Assembly: GCA_054601695.1 (NCBI GenBank) | Contig: BAAHQB010000072.1 | Coordinates: 248,001-312,000 of the forward strand | Reading direction: 5' to 3' | DNA: 64,000 nt | DNA from: Amorphochlora amoebiformis | Taxonomy: Eukaryota; Cercozoa; Chlorarachniophyceae | Program-made: the position numbers and the translations under genes | The notes under the pieces: model-generated | Databases searched by the model: none | What the model saw: the letters and a program-made list of their open reading frames with translations, nothing else | What the model was told of the DNA's origin: nothing | In this document: piece after piece, positions 54,205 to 64,000 of the stretch | How positions within the stretch are numbered: the stretch's first letter is position 1 | Layout: each line of letters starts with the position of its first letter

Positions 54205-54330
54205 CTACATGTTACGTGCAGAATATATATTTATATACATATATAATTTTTCTGGTATATACATGTATATATATATATACACATATATATATATATATTT
54301 ATATGTGCATATGCATATATGTATACGTAC

Positions 54331-54362
<32 letters not shown>

Positions 54363-54565
54363 TATATATATATTATATTTACGTATAAATATATATGTGT
54401 ATATCCATATATATATATATACTTACATAAATAATACATTTCTATATAATGCTTATATATATGTATATATATATATACATTTATATTTGCATATATATAT
54501 ATATATATATTATACATATTATATATATATATTTATGATATGTATATTATATATGATATGTATAT

Positions 54566-54597
<32 letters not shown>

Positions 54598-55263
54598 ATA
54601 TGTATTATATTCATGCATACATTCATGCATATGTATATCAACAAGCGCATATAGGAGAATAAACTGGAAGAGAGTTGTCTGAATCTCCACACTGAGTTCT
54701 CTATTTACCTTCAGCTTGGGTAGAATAGGACTTTCTGCCTCCAGCTACGCAAAACATGGATCACAACATAGTGCCAAGGGTTAGGCTTAGAATTAGTTAG
54801 GGACCCGAACGTCTGCCCAGTTGGTATCCACGAAGGATACGGTGTCAAATCGGCTCTTTCCCGCTGATTTATCCCCCGATTTGGTCTGCAGTGTTTCAGA
54901 ATGTGTAATTAAGTATAGTGTTTTTGGCTCGATTTTGTAATTTGGGATCAGTGCGTGGGCCTTCACATTTTTCTTGGATAAGTCCTTTGAAGTCTGCGCA
55001 GTGTCTGAGTCTTCCTCAACAGAGTCTTCAAAATTACAGACACACGTGTTCAAATATGTTCATTGCAGATGGATAGCAGAACAGCACATTTTTTGTAGGT
55101 TACCATGGACCCGTAACTTAAGAACTCTTAGGGAGGGCTCGCGCGTTGCGAGTATAACCTCTGGCCTACCTGTACATGAAGAATAGAAACATACACACAG
55201 ACGTATTTATATTATATATATATATATTATGTAACAATATATATATATATGTATATAAATATA

Positions 55264-55310
<47 letters not shown>

Positions 55311-55445
55311 ATACAGACACACACATGGATGTAGAGATATATATCTATGTGAAACAAATATGTATTTGTATGTACATTTACATATATATTATGTATGTAC
55401 ATATACATATACATTTGTTTATACATGTACACCACATATACATAT

Positions 55446-55515
<70 letters not shown>

Positions 55516-55561
55516 CATACATACATGTAGGATTTACTGCATATGTGCATATGTGTGTATA

Positions 55562-55592
<31 letters not shown>

Positions 55593-55620
55593 ATATATTT
55601 TATATATGTGTATATATATG

Positions 55621-55695
<75 letters not shown>

Positions 55696-56474
55696 TTGCA
55701 AAGTATACATATACATTTTATGTTTAGGCAAAATTTAATTTAAATCTAGGATAAAAGTTGACCGTCTCCATCCAGATCTCGAATAATGGGGTCAACCCTT
55801 TCCGCTGGGGTCGGAAACACCCTTGATTTCCAGACACATAAGCTTTAAGTCGATATCCTAACTCTAAACCAAGACTGAAATCTACGAGCCATACCAACCC
55901 CTAACCAACGAATATACACTCACGAAATTCCGCTCTGCTTCCCCATTTTCCCTTCCCCTTCTCTCAGTATCGCTAAAACCCGTAATTCTAACCCTTAACC
56001 TAATCCTACCCGAAACCCTGGCAATACCTAATGAGTCCTAATCACAACCCACCATATAATATTTTGGTATATCTCCGAAACTCATTCCTTCCCCACCACC
56101 CTTCTACACCTCCTCATCGACCTAAAATCTAATCCCAATCTCACCCGTTCTGATATGACGTGATATCGATAGGATGATGCCAAATCTTAACAAAACCGGT
56201 GACCCTAAACAAAATTAAACTAGTTGTTTCGACTTCCTCCTCACTTTCCCTCTTCCCTCCGCCCTTTCCCTCTTCCCTCCGCCCTTTCCCTCTTCCTCCG
56301 CCCTTCCCCTTACCCACGGTCCTTTCCCTCTTCCCCCCACCTTCTTTCTCCATCGAAAAATCAAAAAAACACAACTCAGTCTAATGTTTAACACCCTTCG
56401 TTTTGCATCGCGAGCATTATCCCAGCCGCACACGCGAGCAGCACCCCAAAGTCGAGGGGACGCAAAGCTGCCAT
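36219..56474 (-). CDS. FG-GAP repeat type I membrane protein (plant/protist type), 36 exons
   Basis: Exons: 56474-56395, 55821-55763, 55169-55104, 55025-54805, 54744-54709, 53579-53543, 53463-53393, 52543-52502, 51240-51182, 51043-50964, 50838-50795, 50730-50595, 49411-49344, 47980-47933, 47624-47598, 47453-47374, 46937-46887, 46476-46440, 46399-46339, 45095-45062, 44914-44887 (or 44838-44811), 44513-44451, 44025-43963, 43661-43605, 43201-43152, 42153-42126, 41998-41967 (or 41904-41873), 41480-41442, 41190-41121, 40173-40106, 39810-39775, 38793-38732, 38013-37936, 37263-37198, 36984-36864, 36315-36219. Total 2295 nt, 764 aa, in phase. A signal anchor is followed by [15 protein letters not shown] (~42), [80 protein letters not shown] and [20 protein letters not shown] (~714), then a C-terminal TM ([15 protein letters not shown]). 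The order and spacing match the single-pass FG-GAP proteins of plants (Arabidopsis At3g51050 type). FG-GAP blades bind Ca2+ and usually face the lumen or exterior. Exon 25 could alternatively end at 43138, but then the frame fails. Confidence 0.92.
39036..39362 (+). mobile_element. MITE-like insertion containing a 29-bp minisatellite
   Basis: This is a non-TA block within an intron of the FG-GAP gene. It is bounded by ATATTGTTAG on the left and CAACAATAT on the right, a short inverted terminal match. Inside, at 39101-39274, a 29-bp unit with core GGATCTTCATCGATCTCCAG is repeated six times, with the first copy most diverged. It shares the termini and the word GATGAGTNGATGTC with the block at 42612-43006. 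A non-autonomous element family is inferred; target-site duplication cannot be judged inside TA repeats. Confidence 0.45.
39101..39274 (+). repeat. 29-bp minisatellite, six copies
   Basis: Tandem units share the core GGATCTTCATCGATCTCCAG followed by a variable CAG/CAA/AAG triplet. The unit length is not a multiple of three, so it cycles through all frames. The Ser/Leu-rich open frame across it is therefore not a protein repeat. Confidence 0.88.
40715..41095. repeat. Purine-rich GA tract in an FG-GAP gene intron
   Basis: About 380 bp of GAGAGA-rich sequence lies in the intron between exons 41190-41121 and 40173-40106. On the coding (minus) strand it is polypyrimidine. A similar tract lies in another intron at 48810-49160. 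Confidence 0.8.
41861..42005 (-). repeat. Tandem duplication of an FG-GAP exon (identical copies)
   Basis: A 51-bp block at 41861-41911 is repeated without change at 41955-42005. Each block contains the whole 32-nt exon (41904-41873 and 41998-41967; peptide core RLLNTTICP) plus its acceptor (acctcag) and donor (GTATAA). Because 32 is not divisible by three, using both copies would shift the frame, so only one can be used per productive transcript. Confidence 0.85.
42275..42590. other. Unique intronic island of unknown nature
   Basis: Repeated AGGCCNANNA words (AAGGCCAGTAG, GTAGGCCAATAACTAGGCC, GTAGGCCAAC) are followed by about 150 bp of non-coding-looking sequence. The right end, TAGTAACAATATAT, resembles the ends of the MITE-like blocks at 39362 and 43006. 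No splice-compatible exon was found here. Confidence 0.35.
42612..43006 (+). mobile_element. MITE-like insertion with TAGTACCCGG repeats and TGACGTCA palindromes
   Basis: An intronic non-TA block starting ATATTGTTAGTG and ending CGTTAACAATAT, an inverted match of at least 9 bp. Inside are tandem 10-bp units around TAGTACCCGG (about 42758-42802) and two copies of the palindrome GTGACGTCAC. It shares terminal sequence and the word GATGAGTNGATGTC with the block at 39036-39362. A transposon origin is inferred from structure only; no transposase is present. Confidence 0.45.
44795..44918 (-). repeat. Tandem duplication of an FG-GAP exon (two variants)
   Basis: Two 28-nt exons, 44914-44887 and 44838-44811, share acceptor and donor (GTAACG). 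They encode PHLESEHVK and PHLEFEHVK, differing only by TCC/TTT (Ser/Phe). Each is preceded by its own AG (ccaccag, atatag). A length of 28 nt means both cannot be included in frame, which points to mutually exclusive use. Confidence 0.85.
46735..46900. repeat. Perfect 18-nt inverted repeat spanning an FG-GAP splice donor
   Basis: Arm 1 (46735-46752, AAGAGGAGATCTGGGTAT) is the exact reverse complement of arm 2 (46883-46900). Arm 2 covers the last 14 nt of exon 46937-46887 and the first 4 nt of its GTAT donor on the minus strand. The 130-nt loop is CA/TA repeat. Confidence 0.9.
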
Positions 56475-56892
56475 GGTCGAATGGACCTCGGAACCCAGGG
56501 TTTGCTGGAAATCCGGTTTAGATGACAGTGACAGCCGAATTTTTAAAATTTTTTATAAATTTATTGTCCGAAGAGTTTTACATCATCTATGGATCCTTTA
56601 CACTTATAAGGTGCTTTCGCCCTAAAAATCCGAAAAATTATTTACGGCTGTTAGCCTGTTACTAGCCTGTTAGGCGCTTTTCGCCCGCCCTATGTGCTGA
56701 TCACCCGCGCCTTATAGGTGTGTGCGCCCTTAGGACGGCCCAAAAACTCTAGTATCCACATGTACACCGATCCGCAGATCCGGTTTGCCCGAAATCCCCT
56801 TCTTAACCCCCCTCTTTTTCTCCTCCCCCGCATCCATCGATGATATACTAGATCAACTTCATTGTTCTTCTCATAGTTATCTGATTTTTTGG
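56475..56892. promoter_or_regulatory. Bidirectional 5' region between the FG-GAP gene and a plus-strand gene
   Basis: 418 bp between divergent start codons. It is unique, non-TA DNA with short direct repeats (AGCCTGTTA twice near 56650, CGCCC words). A minus-strand open frame crosses it from 57000 to 56690 (see rejected items). No TATA box is assigned. Confidence 0.4.
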
Positions 56893-57517
56893 ATGTGGCG
56901 AACGCAGACCGGCTCAACGCAACCGCGGGATTCTCGTGCTGTTGTGCGCGTGGGCTGTGGTGGAGAGTGTTCTCCTTATCTCGGTCGCTTCCCGCCATGG
57001 TAAGCTGCAAAACTTCTCCCATATCCAGCCTCGGGCTTCGGAACATCAAAGCAAGAATCAGAGCTGAGATTTACGTGTTTTCAGACCTCCTCTCAAATTC
57101 CGTGGCTCACACTGCGACTTCAAAAATGGCGAGCCGACAGGGTACAACCCTTCTGAAGCGCGCGTCCACCCCGATCTTTTCTTCAAACTATCACGTATCA
57201 CCAGCTCCCCACCAGCGATCGGTAGCCCACTTTATTCCCTTACGGCCACCATTTCTTTTACTTTCAACGGTTCGGATATTGTTCCATCTGTTTGGCTTCC
57301 CTTCACTTGGGTTTGGATATAACATGTATATTTGTTGATCTGAGAAGTACTTGGAAAAGGGAATGGGTTGAATTGATTCTTCGGTGAATGAACGCGTCGG
57401 AACAGCCTGTCGATTTAAACATTTTTGTGGTTTTACTAGGTGCACGCATATTCGGAAGAACCTGCTCCAAGAAAGGGCCCAGGGACCATCAGTAGGGAAA
57501 ACGAAGCTGATGAGTAA
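56893..57517 (+). CDS. Hypothetical 104-aa protein
   Basis: Four-exon model 56893-56999, 57029-57141, 57205-57221, 57440-57517; 315 nt, in phase. I recognise no family. Exon 1 has Cys/Gly-rich VRVGCGGECSPYLG and ends at a strong GTAAGC donor. Exon 2 reads LGLRNIKARIRAEIYVFSD. Exon 3 is only 17 nt. Exon 4 reads HAYSEEPAPRKGPGTISREN and ends with TAA. Introns are short (29, 63 and 218 nt) and TA-free, and the 29-nt first intron is suspiciously small. A competing minus-strand frame with an excellent start context (ACCATGG at 57000) overlaps exon 1. Medium-low confidence; an RNA read across 56999/57029 would settle it. Confidence 0.4.
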
Positions 57518-57991
57518 TAATTCGATTTCGATTTTTTTGTCTATGCGCGTGTATACATTACTTTTTTCACATTTAGAGGGCCTACGTGTATTAGGATGCT
57601 GTAAATTTTACTAATGTGAGCATGTTTATGTATATAGGTAGGAATATGTGCGGAAATATACACATGAATTCTGAAAAACACACAGAAATACTATTTGTGT
57701 AATTTTTTATCTTGAAAGCATGTACATTTAAGCAAAAAAAAGAATAAAAAACAAGTATTGCGCATGTGTCTAAATCTGATGGAAACATATACTTGTACTG
57801 ATATTATATTCCTTTGTTGTAAAATAACAATTTAGAGAAAATGTAATTCCTCATGCGTACATTGTAATGTACATATACCACATCACATTATGCAGTTCAC
57901 ATGTTAAAATATTCAGCTCAGAATTACATGTATGTACAGCGTTGTAAAACAAAAACACTAGATATCAGATAATTGAAATTCAGATACATAC

Positions 57992-58039
<48 letters not shown>

Positions 58040-58117
58040 TTGTGTGTAATATACTATGCTTTAGGATATACATATATGTGCGAGTAGAAGGGAGCGAATA
58101 GGTGTTCGCAGAAATTT
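57518..58117. other. Intergenic, no gene seen
   Basis: Unique AT-rich sequence to about 57990, then a short TA/TG microsatellite (57996-58040). No splice-compatible coding segment was found. The word cgcag at 58107-58111 could be an acceptor upstream of the next gene's ATG. Confidence 0.4.
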
Positions 58118-58337
58118 ATGTTCACACGTGATTTGTACAGCTACTGGATGTCTAAGGACGAGCGCGATGGCAAATCTCCTCTTGCCGACCCTCTCGCTTG
58201 GTACCAACATAAATACCCCCGCAATATATCTACACATACTCACAATAAATATCCAAAGGTCCGCGATCGCTGGTCTTGTCGTTCCGTTTGTAATCCTCGG
58301 GATCGCCATCGCTACAGGTTACGTCCCTATCAAGTAA
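58118..58337 (+). CDS. Small single-pass membrane protein (53 aa)
   Basis: Two exons, 58118-58200 and 58259-58337, joined in phase across a 58-nt intron (donor GTACCA, acceptor atccaaag). The N-terminal half is polar and charged (RDLYSYWMSKDERDGKSP). The C-terminal half is one hydrophobic helix (IAGLVVPFVILGIAIATGYV) ending in a short tail, PIK. This size and layout resemble small accessory subunits of organellar membrane complexes, but I cannot assign it to one. An acceptor-like cgcag precedes the ATG in frame, so there may be an upstream exon and a longer N-terminus. The intron lacks TA expansion. Confidence 0.5.
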
Positions 58338-59061
58338 AGCAACTTATCGTCTCGACACTCCTATCGCGAAAAAGCTCACTGAGACTCGAGTCGCTGTACA
58401 TGTTTAGCTCACCTGCACGATACATCTACAAGATCTAGTACATGTCTATCTGTGAAACCCCCGGCCTTGTCACGCACCAGCTACAACTTAGTCACCGCTT
58501 GATATAGCTGGTGTCGTGCAGGCTTGTATCCGTACATTTCTTGCTTGAGCTTATGGCCCACGCATCTGTAAGATAACATGCCGTGCGCGCCGAAAGTTAT
58601 AAAGTTATAATTAGATAGTTCACCAAGAAAAATGGTAATTACAACTATGGAACTTTTCGAGTGTATGTTCATCAGTTCATGTACGTATACGACAATCTAA
58701 TCTAGTGTTAGATACGTTTTGCCAAATGCTAGAAGTCGTAAATACCTACTGATTATCACCATAGTCTAAAAACTATAAACTATATACTAGATATATACAT
58801 AGAGTATCCCCATAATATTACTAATAGTGACGTGGTCGATTTTAATGATTCCAATAGCGAAAACTCAACTGCCGCGTCCTAGTACTGGCATGATGTGAAC
58901 GTAAAATCACTTCTTCCCCGCAGCAGGCCGTCGGATCGGCTGATTCTAAATACCAAGTTACTATATACATATATACACACATATACACATATATATATAT
59001 ATTATATAGTACGTGTACATTTTAATTCAAATGTATTACATATTAATGCATATGGTGTTTA

Positions 59062-59105
<44 letters not shown>

Positions 59106-59107
59106 GT

Positions 59108-59139
<32 letters not shown>

Positions 59140-59486
59140 GCATGATATATGCGTTATGATTGTATACATATATGTTATATATATATATATAATTATATAT
59201 ATATATATATTTATATATATCTATTTTTTAAATATACATATTTTACATCAATATTTATACATCAATATATATGTATTGATATGTATATATATATATATAT
59301 ATACAATTTACACACACATATACGTAATACGTATACATTTCTATTTGTAACATATAAAACTATACACATATAATTTAACCACCGAGTATATATATATATA
59401 TATATATAAATATTCAAGACTTATTTTTCTTATATATATATTCTAAATGCATACATAATACATTTATGTATATGTAAAGTATGTGT

Positions 59487-59549
<63 letters not shown>

Positions 59550-59585
59550 ATATGCCTTAAGAATATATATATATATATATAAAAC
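58338..59585. other. Convergent 3' intergenic region
   Basis: This separates the stops of the plus-strand membrane protein and the minus-strand TPR gene. Positions 58338-58970 are unique, with CTAG-type words (ATCTAGTGTTAG, TACTAGATAT, TCCTAGTACTGG) and no credible exon. Positions 58970-59585 are TA-rich. Confidence 0.4.
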
Positions 59586-59691
59586 TTATGCCTTAAGAAT
59601 AGCCTTAAGAGCCTCTTTAGAGAATGCTTCATCCTCAGATGATCCCTAATGTACGTACATATATATATATATATATATATACCTAATGTAC

Positions 59692-59740
<49 letters not shown>

Positions 59741-59790
59741 CCTGCATATGTTCATATTTGTATATACGTATACATCCCTAATGTACGCAC

Positions 59791-59844
<54 letters not shown>

Positions 59845-59893
59845 TCCTGCATATGTATATATTTGTAAAAACGTATACATCCCTAATGTACGT

Positions 59894-59927
<34 letters not shown>

Positions 59928-60107
59928 ACCTGCATGTGTATATATTTGTATATACTAACCCTAATGTACATATATATATATATATATATATACATACCTG
60001 CATATGTATATATTTGTATATACGTATGCATCCCTAATGTACGTACATATATATATACATACCTGCATATGTATATATTTGTATATACGTATACATCCCT
60101 AATATAC

Positions 60108-60150
<43 letters not shown>

Positions 60151-60466
60151 CCTGCATATGTATATATTTGCATATACGTATACATCCCTAATGTACGTAT
60201 ATATATATATATATATATACATACCTGCATATGTATATATTTGTATATACGTGTACGTACATATATATATATATTTATATATATATATATATATATATAC
60301 GTGCCTGCATATGTATATATTTGTATATACGTATACATCCCTAATGTACGTACATATATATATATATATAATATATATATATATATATACATACTTGCAT
60401 ATTTATATATTTGTATATACGTATATACACATAGTATATATATATACACATAGATATGAGACAAAT

Positions 60467-60497
<31 letters not shown>

Positions 60498-60737
60498 ATA
60501 TAATGTATGTGCATATATACAATATTAAAATATATGTATATATATATGTATATATATATATGTGTGTATGTATACATATATTTATACATTTACAGTAAAT
60601 AAATTACATAGGTACATTCATAAATACACAAGTGCGTTTCCATTTACATGAAACACAATATTTACTAACAATGACGTAAGAGTATATATATATATAAATA
60701 TATCACGTGTATACATATTCAACAATTTAATCTATAA

Positions 60738-60780
<43 letters not shown>

Positions 60781-60848
60781 TATATCGATGTGCATACCTG
60801 AGATGATCTCATAGCCCGCATGGTTTCCGCTAAGTTTCTGTGTTAGGA

Positions 60849-60890
<42 letters not shown>

Positions 60891-61233
60891 CATAAATGTT
60901 TGTATACAATATGAACATTTATACATATTGTGTACACATATTCATGTTTTCATATATATATATATGTGTGTGTGTGTGTGTATTATAAAATTTACATTTA
61001 CATATGTGTATTATAAAATTTACATTTACATATTTATACATATATGTTATTGTATGTGTTTATGTATCTTTATATTTACGTATGTGCATATGAATATTAC
61101 ATTTAAACGTGCGTGTATTGTGTGTATATATATTTATGTACATATAGCTATATGTTTATGTAGATATATAAGTCTTTATGCAATATACTGACGCATATGT
61201 ATGTACATGTAATTATATGCACATACATATATG

Positions 61234-61270
<37 letters not shown>

Positions 61271-61583
61271 CACACATATAATATTTGTTGTATCATATAC
61301 ATAGGTATATATATGTATCTATAGATATGTGTATATATCTAAATAATATATATATGCATCTATAGATATGTATATATACATCTATATATATACATACATG
61401 TATGCATATATTTGTATCCATGTACACGTATGCATACCTTCTGTACTCAATACTTATGCAAGTAAATATGGGATAATACATATATATATATATATATACA
61501 TGTATATATATATATATATCTGTGTATATCCAATATATATAAAAATATATATGTATATAACACATATATATATATATATACAC

Positions 61584-61672
<89 letters not shown>

Positions 61673-62938
61673 ATGTGTACATGAAGACCCAATTTATGTG
61701 TACAGAATATGTTGAGATATACACTTACTTACATTCTAACGGATTCATACACATATACATGCGAAAAAATAAAGAAGTGTACACCATATGTACATACATA
61801 CGTAGATAATATACACATATGAATACGTATATATATATATATATAAATACATATACATATATATATATATATATGAAATGATACTTGGCCTCGTCAGAAT
61901 CCAGCTCTTCGAGCATTGATTTCAACTAAGTGCATATATATATATATGTACATATATACATACATACACACATACATTAGAGTTATGTTTAGGGTTAGGG
62001 TTAGGGTTAGGGTTAGGGTTAGGGTTAGGGTTAGGGTTAGCGTGAAAATGAGATTATTCTGCTGCAGTAGCCCTAGGGCTGTTGACAGCCACACATATGG
62101 GTTATACTGCTATTACTTTTCGTCATATCTTAAATATAGGTTAGGTTTAAGAGCTAGTTGTAATTGCATTAGGGTTAGGGTTACGGTTAGGGTTAAGGTT
62201 AGGGTTGCGGTCAGGGATAGGATTAGGGTTAGGATTACGTTAGGGTTAGGGTTAAGGTTAGGGTTGAGAATTAGAGTTTGGGTTACCGTGGGTTTATAGA
62301 GTTAGGGTTAAGGTTAGGGTTGGGTCAGGGTTAGGATTAGATTTAGCGTTACGGTGGGGCTTAGGGTTGGGGTTAGGATTCGGGTCGGGGTTGGAATTAG
62401 GGTTAGGGTTAGGGTTAGGGTTCGAGTTAAGGTTACGGTTAAGGTTAGGATTAGGGTACGGTTACGGTTAGGGTTAGGGTTAGGGTTAGGGTTAGTTAGG
62501 GTTAGGGTTAGGGTTAGGATCAGATGTCTTAGTCCTAGGACCATTGACCCGGTTAGGGTGTCGGGTTAGGGTTAGGGTGTCGGGTTAGGGTTAGGGTGTC
62601 GGGCTAGGGTTAGGATCAGATTATTCAGCATGTCTTAGTCCTAGGATCATTGATTCGGTTAGGGTTAGGGTGTAGGGTTAGGGTGTCGGGTTAGGATCAG
62701 ATTATTCAGGGTTAGGGTTAGGGTGTCGGGCTAGGGTTAGGGTTAGGGTTAGGGTTAGGGTTAGGGTCGGGTTAGGGTTAGGGTGTCGGGTTAGGGTTAG
62801 AGCTAGGGTTAGGGTTAGGGTGTCGGGTTAGGGTTAGAGCTAGGGTTAGGGTTAGGGTTAGGGTTAGGGTTACCTGTTGGTTGTCTGCGTCATAGTGCAA
62901 TCCTTCCCTCAGGGCCGTTTTGGCTTCTTCTAAGGCAC

Positions 62939-62997
<59 letters not shown>

Positions 62998-63210
62998 CTT
63001 AGCATGCTAAATAGATATTTCAGGAGAGACAGAGAGCGAGAGAGAAATTGACCGCCCAATTTTCAGATATTTCAGGAGGAGAGACTGAGAGGAGAGACTC
63101 ATTTGACTTCTTAGCGTGGGTAAAGTATATACATTTCAAGAGAGAGGCAGAGAGCGAGAGAGTTGTCATTTGACCCAGGATGGATCATGATAAATTTCAG
63201 GAGAAGCAAG

Positions 63211-63241
<31 letters not shown>

Positions 63242-63500
63242 GAAGGGGCGCGAGTGGAGATCTCGGGAGAGAGAGAGAGGAGGAGAGAAAGAGAGAGGAG
63301 AGAAAGAGAGAGGAGAGAGAGAAAGAGAGGAAAGGAGGAGAGAGAGGAGAGAGTGAGAGTTGAATTAGCATGGTGAATAGATATTTCATGTGAGAGCGAG
63401 AGGGAGAGAGTGATATATTTTTTTTTTCACCTAGCATGGTAAGAGCCCTGGCTTTTAGTAGTATTGTAGGGATATCATCGGGAGATATGCGAAGTCGCAT
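59586..63500 (-). CDS. TPR-containing protein, C-terminal part
   Basis: Five exons: 63500-63431, 62938-62874, 61924-61884, 60837-60798, 59645-59586 (stop TAA at 59588-59586); 276 nt, 91 residues, in phase. The first two exons form a tetratricopeptide unit ([12 protein letters not shown], then [19 protein letters not shown]), with the usual Ala/Leu helix A and B pattern. A charged helix ([22 protein letters not shown]) and a low-complexity acidic tail ([18 protein letters not shown]) follow. TPRs are protein-interaction modules, often in co-chaperones such as STI1/HOP or DNAJC7 types; which one is not determinable from this fragment. The first visible exon begins ATG but is preceded by an acceptor (tcaaaag), so the gene may continue beyond 64000. 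Introns carry a telomere-like array and a minisatellite with splice signals. Confidence 0.7.
59646..60440 (-). repeat. Minisatellite carrying splice signals in the TPR gene's last intron
   Basis: About nine units of roughly 65-105 bp, differing mostly in TA-run length, share on the plus strand CCCTAATGTACGTAC, ACCTGCATATGTATATATTT and GTATATACGTATACAT. On the coding (minus) strand each unit reads CGTACATTAG|GGATG, about 36 nt, then ATATGCAG|GTATGT. The acceptor of the true last exon is the first copy of CGTACATTAG|GG. Confidence 0.85.
61979..62871 (+). repeat. Telomere-like TTAGGG array forming most of an intron
   Basis: Near-perfect (GGGTTA)n at 61985-62040 is followed by degenerate TTAGGG variants, GGTGTCGGGTTAGGG units and two copies of a dispersed AGTCCTAGGA element, up to 62871. 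The array fills the intron between TPR exons 62938-62874 and 61924-61884. On the minus strand the intron begins GTAACCCTAACCC, so the repeat itself supplies the GT donor. Confidence 0.92.
63010..63420. repeat. GA-rich tract with repeated segments in a TPR gene intron
   Basis: GAGAGA runs alternate with a repeated phrase around TAGCATGNTNAATAGATATTTCA (about 63000-63022 and 63366-63389) and AGATATTTCAGGAG (63064). On the coding strand it is pyrimidine-rich. It lies between exons 63500-63431 and 62938-62874. Confidence 0.7.
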
Positions 63501-63810
63501 CTTTTGATATATGTGTATATTATATTATATATATATATATATATAATGTTAAATATATGTGTATATATATATATGTATGTACATGTAATATACGTAGATA
63601 TATATGTATATGTATATTGTATATTATATACAAGTATTTATCATATATACATTGTGTTGATAGGTGCATACGAATGTCTCCTCGGATTAGACTGTAGGTA
63701 TGTATATATTATATATATTATAATATGTATATATATATATTATATATATATATATATATGTATATAGATGCTTACATATATGTATATATATATATATTCA
63801 TAGACACACG

Positions 63811-63867
<57 letters not shown>

Positions 63868-63961
63868 GTATAATATTATATCTACACATATAGTACGTAT
63901 AAATTAGTACATATACAACAAATACATACATTTCCATATTCCATAAATATATCTCTCTCCC

Positions 63962-63993
<32 letters not shown>

Positions 63994-64000
63994 GTATATA
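63501..64000. other. Right edge, TA tracts with one possible exon
   Basis: A 34-nt plus-strand segment at 63664-63697 has an acceptor (ttgatag) and a strong donor (GTATGT) and would encode AYECLLGLDC. The minus strand of the same island has an acceptor (cctacag) and could encode SNPRRHSYAPINT. Neither joins in phase to the TPR model, so it stays unassigned. Confidence 0.3.

Noticed and set aside
61916-62569. Val/Arg and Leu/Thr repeat frames over TTAGGG DNA
   Set aside because: These are products of the telomere-like repeat, which lies in an intron of the TPR gene.

Overview
This is eukaryotic nuclear DNA, almost certainly from a protist. The evidence is spliceosomal introns with GT-AG and some GC-AG boundaries, genes broken into many very short exons, and telomere-like TTAGGG/CCCTAA tracts. 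Most of the window is TA dinucleotide microsatellite that fills introns. By my reading only about 12% of the 64 kb is coding. I cannot name the species. The gene set (collagen-type GT25 glycosyltransferase, Bmt5-like methyltransferase fused to FDX-ACB, a plant-type FG-GAP membrane protein, TPR, F-box/beta-helix) fits many algal or SAR-type protists.

I built gene models by hand. I read each non-TA island, required an AG acceptor and a GT or GC donor, and required codon phase to agree across every intron. Ten gene models resulted: (1) minus, 3655-889, F-box plus beta-helix protein; (2) plus, 3755-14414, GT25 glycosyltransferase, 14 exons, 432 aa; (3) plus, 15981-16471, coiled-coil protein; (4) minus, 26109-17112, Bmt5-like methyltransferase with C-terminal FDX-ACB, 15 exons, 328 aa; (5) plus, 27797-30472, unknown, 145 aa; (6) plus, 32288-35827, unknown helical protein, 147 aa; (7) minus, 56474-36219, FG-GAP membrane protein, 36 exons, 764 aa; (8) plus, 56893-57517, unknown; (9) plus, 58118-58337, 53-aa single-pass membrane protein; (10) minus, 63500-59586, C-terminal part of a TPR protein that may run off the right edge. 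Models 2, 4 and 7 also match conserved family motifs in order, which checks the splicing independently.

Layout: genes 1/2 and 7/8 are divergent pairs with short shared 5' regions. Genes 4/5 diverge across 1.7 kb. Downstream flanks are a distinct CTAG-rich sequence class. The genes do not form one pathway. Gene 2 acts in the secretory pathway, gene 7 is a predicted membrane protein, gene 4 probably modifies RNA, and gene 1 is probably a ubiquitin-ligase substrate adaptor.

The most unusual observations concern exon and intron structure. The 20-kb FG-GAP gene carries two separate tandem duplications of non-multiple-of-three exons, which implies mutually exclusive splicing. It also has an 18-nt perfect inverted repeat that can mask a 5' splice site. 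An intron of the TPR gene holds a minisatellite whose every unit carries a splice acceptor and, in most copies, a CAG|GTATGT donor around a 36-nt in-frame segment. A telomere-like array forms a 0.95-kb intron, and GC-AG introns are confirmed by homology.
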